Source: Bolinopsis microptera (Eukaryota > Ctenophora > Tentaculata > Lobata > Bolinopsidae). From it: a DNA stretch of 64,000 nt. The position numbers and the translations under genes are program-made. Shown here one piece after another: positions 56,444 through 64,000 of the stretch. How positions within the stretch are numbered: the first letter of the stretch is position 1; every line of letters begins with the position of its first letter. The notes under the pieces are model-generated. The model saw nothing but the letters and a program-made list of their open reading frames with translations, was not told the origin of the DNA and made no database searches. The stretch is from contig NC_087082.1 in NCBI RefSeq assembly GCF_026151205.1, forward strand, positions 9,060,901 through 9,124,900, in the 5' to 3' direction.

Positions 56444-57739
56444 ATGACTAGTGGCAGTGACAAGGAAGAAAAGGTTGCAGCAGCGGCTGAAGCGAAAGAA
56501 GAGTTGGAGAAAATCAAAGCTGAACGAGAGAAAATCAGAACCGCACTGGAAGAGCTCAAAGTGCAGGAGAAAGAGATTAAAAAAGAGGTGTTCGAAGTGG
56601 GCGATTCGGATTTGGAGGATAACGAGAGCGAAAATGATCATGACGGATCAGGGAAAATTTTGAATTCAAAATTATCCCGAGCAGCTAAATTGAAGAGGTT
56701 TGAAAAAGGAGAAGATTTTTCCATGTTTTGTGAGAGATTTCTCTCATACGTGAGAATAACCAGATTGAAGAGTCCATTACTGAATGAGCATTTGCTCCAA
56801 AGTGTGGACGATAAAACCTATTCGGTATTGAGGGCAGTCAAGCTGAGTGATAGGGAGAAAAAAGATCCTGAGCTTTTTTGTGCGCTCTACAAGCGAGCCA
56901 TCTATGGCAACGAAGCTACAGCACTTAAAAACGAACTGCTTAACTGTCGTCAGCGGCAGGGAGAAGATATAGGTGAGTACGTTTTTCGACTGAGGGCGAA
57001 GTCGAATGTAGCTTACTTGGATGTAACAGTGGCGGAAGACAATTGTCTTTTGGCTCTTTTACGAGGAGTAAGGAGCAAAAATATGATGCAGCAGCTCAAT
57101 GTAGCCAGCTTCGTTTCATTTGAGGAAGCAGTGAAATTGGCAGAGAAAATAGAAGGCGTTGAGAAGATGATGAATGAGAACGATAGAGGAATTCCCGTTT
57201 CTTCGATTATGAAACAAACGGCATTTTCCGACGAGCCAACCGTTCACGACCCCTCATTTTCGAGGCAAAATAGTCGGGAGGAGCAAAAAGAAGCTACTTA
57301 TCAGAGACCTACGGGGGATGGCAGATCGAGATCTTGGTCCGGTGAAAATAGGGACAAATGGCAAGGAGATAACAGAAACTCGTCAAGACCCAGACCAGTG
57401 CACGATAGAGAGCGAGACGGGTGGCGGAGTTACAAGAACATAACGTGCTGGAATTGTAACAAGACCGGACATGTACGAGCTAACTGCTGGGCGAGAAGAA
57501 GATCCGGTGGAGAATTCAACCGACAGTACAATGGAAATACAGGTTCATTTAAAAGAGATCAATCTGATTCTCGTCGTTATGGCCAACCTGCATATCAGGG
57601 AAACTATAAAAGCTTTAATAATTATCGGGGCCAAAATTATGCACGTAATCAGGGGAATAGCAGAGGAGGAAACATGATGCAGCGGGGTAATTTTCACCAG
57701 ACCGGCAACACGGGGTTTCCTGACAATTCTTTAAACTAG
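56444..57739 (+). CDS. Ty3/Gypsy-type retrotransposon gag
   Basis: 431 residues. Charged coiled coil at residues 5-60, acidic patch EVGDSDLEDNESEND, a capsid-like central region (about 85-240) and a Gly/Arg/Asn-rich nucleocapsid with a CCHC knuckle CWNCNKTGHVRANC at about residue 335. Intact frame, ATG at 56444. It packages the element's RNA into cytoplasmic particles. The stop is immediately preceded by a frameshift heptamer. Confidence 0.9.
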   Translation: MTSGSDKEEKVAAAAEAKEELEKIKAEREKIRTALEELKVQEKEIKKEVFEVGDSDLEDNESENDHDGSGKILNSKLSRAAKLKRFEKGEDFSMFCERFLSYVRITRLKSPLLNEHLLQSVDDKTYSVLRAVKLSDREKKDPELFCALYKRAIYGNEATALKNELLNCRQRQGEDIGEYVFRLRAKSNVAYLDVTVAEDNCLLALLRGVRSKNMMQQLNVASFVSFEEAVKLAEKIEGVEKMMNENDRGIPVSSIMKQTAFSDEPTVHDPSFSRQNSREEQKEATYQRPTGDGRSRSWSGENRDKWQGDNRNSSRPRPVHDRERDGWRSYKNITCWNCNKTGHVRANCWARRRSGGEFNRQYNGNTGSFKRDQSDSRRYGQPAYQGNYKSFNNYRGQNYARNQGNSRGGNMMQRGNFHQTGNTGFPDNSLN

Positions 57740-60057
57740 AAAGTGGTTGTACAGGCGTCCGGGTGGATCCATACAATTGTATGACAAATCAGGGCGTATT
57801 CAGAGGGGAATGCTCTAGAGTGCAACCACAGTGTCCCGATATAATAGTAAGAGGTAGTTGCCAGGACATTGCAGTCAATTTATTAGCAGATACCGGTGCA
57901 AGCGTTAGTTTAGTGAATATTCGGTTAATTGACCGTTTAAATATGACGCAACACATTAGACCTTCCCGAATAAGAGTTGCTGGCCTTTCTAATAAACTCA
58001 TTCCCATGAGAGGGGAGATCGAGTTACAGGTCAAAATTGCTGGTACATCGGTCACGCACAAATTTGTGGCCTGTGATGTAATTTCGGAGGATATCTTAGC
58101 AGGAAACGACCTACTAAGGAAGCTTGAGGCACGCATATATCTCCCGGAAAAACTTTTAACAACTACTTACGGCCAGGAACAGTTCATCGATAGACCGATT
58201 AAGTTGGTAAATCGTTGTAAGGTCAAATGTAGCAAGTCCGTCACGGTACCTGCGAATTCAGTAGTGTATCTGACCGGGAAGATCAATCCCAGGGGAAGTA
58301 AGGGGTCTAACTATGAAGGTATTGTCTTCGGTAGTCGCAACTTGGTCGAATCGACAGGAGTTGCAGTGGAAAATGCAATTGCATTTTCTTGCAACAACAG
58401 AATACCATTGAGATGTATAAATCCCATGTCTATTGATGTTGTGATCAACAAGAACAGAGTTATTGGATTCATGGAACCCATGGAAGAAACTCCTAATATG
58501 GTGAGGGGAGTAAGAAAAGTAAGAAGGGGAGAAGCTTATTCAGCTGCGATCAATATACCCAGGTTGGAGGATGCAGTGCCGGAAGAGATCTATAGAGAGA
58601 ACGGTAGATGGCGAGATATGGAAAGTCTATATAAACAACTCAGGGTAGATGATATTGACATCACGCCACAGTTGAAGGCTGAGTTAAAGGACTTACTTGC
58701 TGAGTACAGTCATTGTTTCTCGAGAGACAAGTTTGATCTAGGAGTAGCAACATTTTATGAGGCTAATCTCCGGCTTAAAAGAGATTATGTTGCAAAGTGG
58801 GTCCCGAGTAGAGACATAAGTTACAAAATGAGGCCTCACATGGACAAGGAAATTGGGAATTTGGTCAAATCGGGTCAAATTGAGAGATGTCATTACAGTA
58901 ATTGGAATTCTTGTGTATTCATGGTGGTTAAGCCGGGCCAAACAGATTCTTACAGAATGGTTCAAGACATGCGCCAGCTAAATGAGCAAACCCTACCTGA
59001 CAATTTTGAGTTGCCTAGAATTAACACAATCATGGACAAAATGTCAGAGTGCGGGTTCTTAACCAGCTTTGACTTCACTAAAGGCTTCAATCAGATTAGG
59101 TTGAGGGAGGAGGATCGGCCCCTCACAGCATTTACCCACCATGACGGATCCAGGTACCAGTGGGCACGACTAGTCATGGGCCAGACCAGCTCATCAAGCC
59201 AATTCGCTAGGTGCATGTCCTACCTTTTCTCAAAAGTTCCTTTTAGTTCTTTGATTTGCTTTTTGGATGATATCCTTGTAAAATCCAATTGTCCAAAGGA
59301 ACACCTGAGGAGGATTCGATTCATTTTGGCAAGATTGTCATGGGGCGGGATCAAGATCTCCACCAGTAAAACCCAATTGATGAGACAGGAAGTCAAGTTT
59401 CTGGGACATATGATCAGTAAAGAGGGACTGAGGATCGATCCAAAGAGGACAGAAGCAATCAAGCAGTTACAACCTCCAGATTCTGTCAAAAGGTTACAGA
59501 AATTTCTAGGTGCCCTGAATTATAATCGTGGATTCATTAAGGGATTCAGTTCCATTGCAGCACCTTTGTACAAATTGTTACAAAAGGGGGTCACTTTCAA
59601 ATGGGACTCTGACTGTCAGTCTGCGTACAAGGACTTAATCCAAGCCATGTGCCAGGCCCCTACGTTAGCAATACCAGAGTACAACGATCCAAACCAGTCA
59701 TATGAGGTCACAGTAGATTCCAGCAAGATAGGGCACGGTGCAATGCTGACGCAGTTAATTGATGGACAACGGAGAGTTATATCGTACTGGTCCAAGGCTG
59801 TGCCAGTGCATATGCAGAAGTTAGGAGCTAGTAGATTGGAATTCCTGGGATTGTATCAAGTATCTGACCAAAAATCCGCACAATCATTTGAGTATAGTAG
59901 GTTTGTGATGTTATTTGGCTCCAGTAGGGTTTATAGATCAAAAAAATTTGGGTGGAAATTAAATTTCTGTGTCTATGAAGTCTGTGGCCACGCCCTTTTA
60001 TACGATCGTGGGAAAATCTTACATGTTCCTGAAATAAATTCATATTCTTATAATTAA
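57724..60057 (+). pseudogene. Ty3/Gypsy-type pol, protease and RT intact, truncated within RNase H, no integrase
   Basis: In the -1 frame of gag. Aspartic protease LLADTGASVSLV near 57880-57915; reverse transcriptase with YRMVQDMRQLN, SFDFTKGFNQI and FLDDILVKS near 59262; connection FLGALNYNRGFI; start of RNase H EVTVDSSKIGHGAML. After about LEFLGL (59850) similarity ends and the frame runs into unrelated repeat sequence, stopping at 60057. The rest of RNase H, integrase and the 3' LTR are missing, so the copy cannot move alone. The truncation joins directly onto the 149-bp repeat family at 60074. Confidence 0.88.
57730..57736 (+). promoter_or_regulatory. -1 ribosomal frameshift site TTTAAAC at the gag stop
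   Basis: In the gag frame the bases read T TTA AAC TAG, the classic slippery heptamer directly before the stop. The pol frame is -1 relative to gag and opens at 57724, so a -1 slip here fuses gag to pol. Whether a pseudoknot follows was not determined. Confidence 0.8.
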
Positions 60058-60073
60058 AGCATATAGGGTATCC

Positions 60074-60460
60074 AAACCAATGTTTTTTGGCTCGAGAAAT
60101 CGATTGGTGATGTCAATTTGACTCTCAGACCACTCCCTGATAAGATAACCACGCCCATATTCACAATCGAGCTTCAAAATTCCAAAAAATGTAAGTGATT
60201 TTCTTGGACAAATTGGGTGTCGAAACCAATGTTTTTTGGCTCGGGAAATCGATTGGTGATGTCTATTTGACTCTTAGACCACTCCCTGATAAAATAACCA
60301 CGCCCATATTCACAATTGAGCTATAAAATTCCAAAAAATTTAAATGATCTTCTTGGACAAATTGGGTGTCGAAACCAATGTTTTTTGGCTCGGGAAATCG
60401 ATTGGTGATGTCTATTTGACTCTCAGACCACCCATTAATAAGATAACCACGCCCAATTTG
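60074..60460 (+). repeat. 149-bp tandem repeat, about 2.6 copies
   Basis: Units start AAACCAATGTTTTTTGGCTC at 60074, 60223 and 60372 (last partial). Each carries AACCACGCCCATATTCACAA-like sequence. Divergence between units is low. It occupies the place where pol should continue. Confidence 0.9.
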
Positions 60461-60717
60461 ATAACTAAAATTGCCGTTAAAAGTGATTAATGTAAGATGC
60501 GAAATATATCAAAAAATCAGCAAAACGTGAGGTAAACTAACAATTAAATTAAAGTGATTTTTGTAATATTATATGCATATTGCATATCGATAAAATTGAA
60601 CCCAAGCTGATAAGAAAATGTGCAGTGCACCTGTTTAATGCACTTGATACCTTAAATTTAAGGTCGTACTCGACCGTTTTTTGTTGCACACTGCCGTGAT
60701 GGATTAAATTCTTTATC

Positions 60718-63700
60718 ATGTGTGATCCATCACCCAGTGGATCAGGCTTACCAAAGACGATTGACCTTAAAATCAATGCCGGTAAAGTGTATAATCCAGC
60801 TAAGCACTGCGTGTTCTGTTTAGACGGAGGTCGGCCATTCAACCCTACGCTGAAACTCAGCTCATCTGAAAATGGCCGAGCAAAGGTTAAACAGGTAAAT
60901 GAAGGTGTAGTACATAAATATTCTAATATTGTTACGAATTACGATGCTACTGATCAAATGCTATGACAAAGTAAACTAAATTGTGTTAATAACCTATATA
61001 TTATATTAACTGAGGCCATCGTTAATTCAACTATAATATATTACAGGCTGCAGAAACCAGGGAAGATGAAACAATGCTAAAGAGAATAGAGCAAGCTCCA
61101 GAAACATTTTTGTACCATGCCAAGCAGTACAAATGCTACAAAGAGTACGTTCTGCAAAAAACTCTGGATAAGATTGCTGCCACTAAACGAGCCAGAGAGG
61201 AGGCTGTCGGGGTATGTATTCAATAGTTCAATGTTGTTAACATCGGCACAAACAAATCAATCTCCGTTTCAAATAGTTTTGTTAAATCCTAGCAAATAAA
61301 TTGGTTTCTTTAGTTTAACCAATATTTTCTTATTTCTAGAGTTTAGAGGAACAAATAGAGGATAACGAAAGGCCGAACATGGGTAGAAATACTAGAAGCA
61401 AGACTACCTCGGACAGAAATACAGCTAGTAAGAAAAACTGTGATTTTAATAAATTATTGCTCGTCTTCAAAATACTAAAATAGAAAGAAATTCGCAAATC
61501 TGTCATTTGTCAAGTTCAGCTTTACAAACCAATTGTAATCAGTACCAAAATTATCTTTTATTTCAGGCTCAGAGCAACCAAATGCAATGGCTATTACTGA
61601 ACAAATCAGATGTATCTGTTGCAACTCAACACAAATTATGATAAGCAGCAAAAGAATCCGTGACAAATATCGAGTTTGTGAGAAGAATAGGGCCCAGCTT
61701 ATTCTTGCTGCAGTAAGGATGTTTCCTGATGACGATATTTCTGTTAGAATGGCTGATATCAATGATGAGGAAGCATTGTTAGCTCAGGATATCTATTATC
61801 ATAAGCCGTGCCTTGAAAAACTGCTGTCTCGTTACTACCGAAATCAGACAGTCTGTACTCTTTGCTCTGAAACAGTGAATAAGCAATACCATCTTCTGAG
61901 CGTCGAGGAGGTGAAAAGCTTGCTTGACAAAAGTCGTGCAAACAGGGATATAGAGCTTGCTGCTAAACTTTTGGGAAAGTATAATGAAGAGAGGGGGTGT
62001 ATCATTTCGTTCATATACGCTCATTCCCATTGCAAATTAAATTACTTGTCTTCAGATGACCCCTGTAAGATTGCCATTTATGAAATGCACGTGATCCCCT
62101 TGATAGAAGATCTTCTCTCAAAAGAATATGGCATCACGCTTTCCCAGATACGGGAATTCGTCTCAGAAAAAGTCCCAGGCGTTACATTTTACAACCACAT
62201 GATTAAGAATTTTCTTCTAAGACGTTTTGCTGGACGAATATCATTTTGCCCTCCATATAGGAAAAACGAAGCTGAAGTCGTTTTTCCGTCCTCTATTGAC
62301 CCTAAACTTATGGTAGCTAAACTGCAAGTTCTTAATGAGTTAAAGTCAGCAGGCAAGTTTCTTCGAGGCAAATTGAAAGAGATGTCCTTTGGGCTAGAGG
62401 ACAGCTTCTGTGATGCTAACGATCTTAAGGCATCTGTAAGAAATACTCGGATGCCAGAATCTGTCATGGAATTTTTAGGAGCATTGCTAAATATCAGCAA
62501 AGCTGATTTTGTCCGATTCCAGAAACGGGTAGGCGATGAGGAACTGCCAGAATATAACGATGATGATGACGATGTGGAAGACGATAATACAAACAGACGT
62601 ATCCCAAAGAAAATCCTTAAAGCCAACTCTTTGTTTCAGATTATGTTTTACATCGTTAACAACGGCAACAAGAAGTGTCCATTTCATGTTATGTTTGCTC
62701 ACGCCATATATGAGATCTGTAAAAGTAGAGGTTTGATCACAATTGGCGAACACCTAGGTTTCTGTATCAGTTATCCGACCATGTTAAGAATGCGTGCATT
62801 ACTTGGATTCTATGTCATGTGTTTGTGCAGACTAGGGAACGTACCACTGCCAAGTCACTTCAACACACATGATCCAATGATAGTTTCTCTCGATAACTTT
62901 GACCATCATGATGCATCATCTTCAACAGGAAAGAATGACACACATGACAGTGTCATGGTTTTATTCCAGAGAATTCCATTTGGCATGGGCCATTTATCCT
63001 TTACATCCAAAGGAAAAGTATCTCATTACACAGATTTTGTGGTACAAGGCCGAAGGTACATATCTAGTTTACCTTGCCAGCAACTCCAACCATTCTACTT
63101 TGGGAATAAAAGTCAACCACTTCCTGAGAGTTTCTCCTCCGAAAAGTTTGTTTACGAGCCTAATGAGAAGAAAGAAGATGCTTTGCAACTTGCCAGGAAT
63201 CTGAACTTACCTGCACAGGCTAGTAGTAGTTTTTACTCTGTTAAAGTTCCGTCCTGGGCTGGATGCGAAAGTATAATCTCAACATCTGATGATATACCTT
63301 TAAGTAAAGTCGGCTTTGGTCCCACAGTTCCCTACCCAATAACAGATATCCAGACTGTCTACACATGTCTCAGAAATTGTGACAACATCGCTTCTCAGTT
63401 GCGTCAAAAAACTCTTCCAGTGGTATGCGACGAAGGAGTTTACCATTTGGTCACTAAAATTTACCTGCAGCAGCCAGAACTGTTCTCGAGGATATTTCCC
63501 ATGCTTGGTGGATTCCACTTGACTAAAACTGCCTTGCACTGTGCTGGAAAATTTTTGAAAGGGTCTGGAGTCGAGGACATATTCATAGAATGTGGAATCT
63601 TTGGTCCAAAGACTGTAGATTCAGTAATGAATGGAAAGCATTACTATCGTTCTTTAGAGGGTCTCACAATTCTAAGCGACTCTATGACGAGAATGAAAAT

Positions 63701-64000
63701 GACGGCTTTTTGGAAAGAGAATCCACCGCAAAACTACTCTGATGCTATAGTTAAGCTGGAACGATTTCAGCAAGCTCTTTGTGACAACAATAAGGCACTT
63801 TCTCAATCGGTCATGTCTGATCTCTTAGAATGTAATACTGTCAATAAGTTGAAACAGGATATTGATCGTTTTGAGAAAACCTGTTCGGAAAGCTCGTCAC
63901 AATGCAAGTATTGGTTCAACTTTATGAAAATCATGAACCTCATAAGGAACTTCATACGATCAGAAAAATATGGAGACTTTTTGCTGAATATGAAGACCAT
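60718..64000 (+). CDS. Large Cys-rich protein of unknown family, 4 exons seen, cut by right edge
   Basis: Exons: 60718-60894, about 61049-61211, 61342-61425 and 61567 onward, the last open for over 810 codons to the window end. N terminus MCDPSPSGSG, then zinc-binding-like pairs HCVFC, RCICC, HKPC and CTLC, then a long helical/globular region. It includes SLDNFDHHD and GGFHLTKTALHCAGKF, which recall a multicopy invertebrate protein family that I suspect is transposon-derived. An acidic block DDDDDVEDDN lies near 62560. I cannot name the family. The intact frame over introns argues for a host gene or a recent element. Confidence 0.6.

Overview
This window looks like nuclear DNA of an AT-rich invertebrate metazoan. 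Genes are split by GT-AG introns, non-LTR retrotransposons and miniature inverted-repeat elements are abundant, and the two conserved host genes are animal orthologues. A cnidarian-type genome would fit, but nothing seen here fixes the phylum.

Two conserved genes lie head to tail on the + strand. ARMH3 (C10orf76 family) has 15 recognisable exons from 6759 to 21334. THOC5 (TREX/THO mRNA-export subunit) has 13 exons from 21930 to 52484. The splice phases I assigned add up to intact frames in both: 623 codons for ARMH3 without its missing 5' exon, and 602 for THOC5. Both genes are swollen by insertions and nested genes in their introns. A 4-exon gene of unknown family (8387-10462, -) lies in ARMH3 intron 5. 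A 6-kb LINE lies in ARMH3 intron 12. In THOC5 introns lie an intronless voltage-gated proton channel (26796-27494, -), two paralogous intronless genes of unknown family (36968-38977 and 41650-43251, +), decayed LINE and Penelope-like pieces, and several inverted-repeat elements.

Mobile DNA by position: a LINE ORF2 entering from the left edge (3-3170); a G-capped inverted-repeat element abutting a hAT-like MITE at one target site (4250-5330); a LINE whose ORF1 fuses an AlkB-type dioxygenase to an SGNH-type domain and whose ORF2 is PHD finger-endonuclease-reverse transcriptase (14114-20131); a decayed LINE with overlapping ORFs (31084-33957, -); further G/C-capped inverted-repeat elements (34172-35591, 46434-48407, 51239-52006); a Harbinger-like MITE (39362-39560); and a Ty3/Gypsy-type gag-pol element with a UUUAAAC frameshift site at the gag stop and a pol that breaks off in RNase H (56444-60057).

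The right part holds a minus-strand gene for a single-pass membrane protein of unknown family (53102-54061), tail-to-tail with THOC5, and a multi-exon gene for a large Cys-rich protein that runs off the right edge (60718-64000).

The most unusual items are the AlkB-SGNH ORF1, the group of hairpin-ended, homopolymer-capped elements with 8-bp target duplications, splice donors captured inside tandem repeats in both host genes, and the paralogous gene pair nested in a THOC5 intron.
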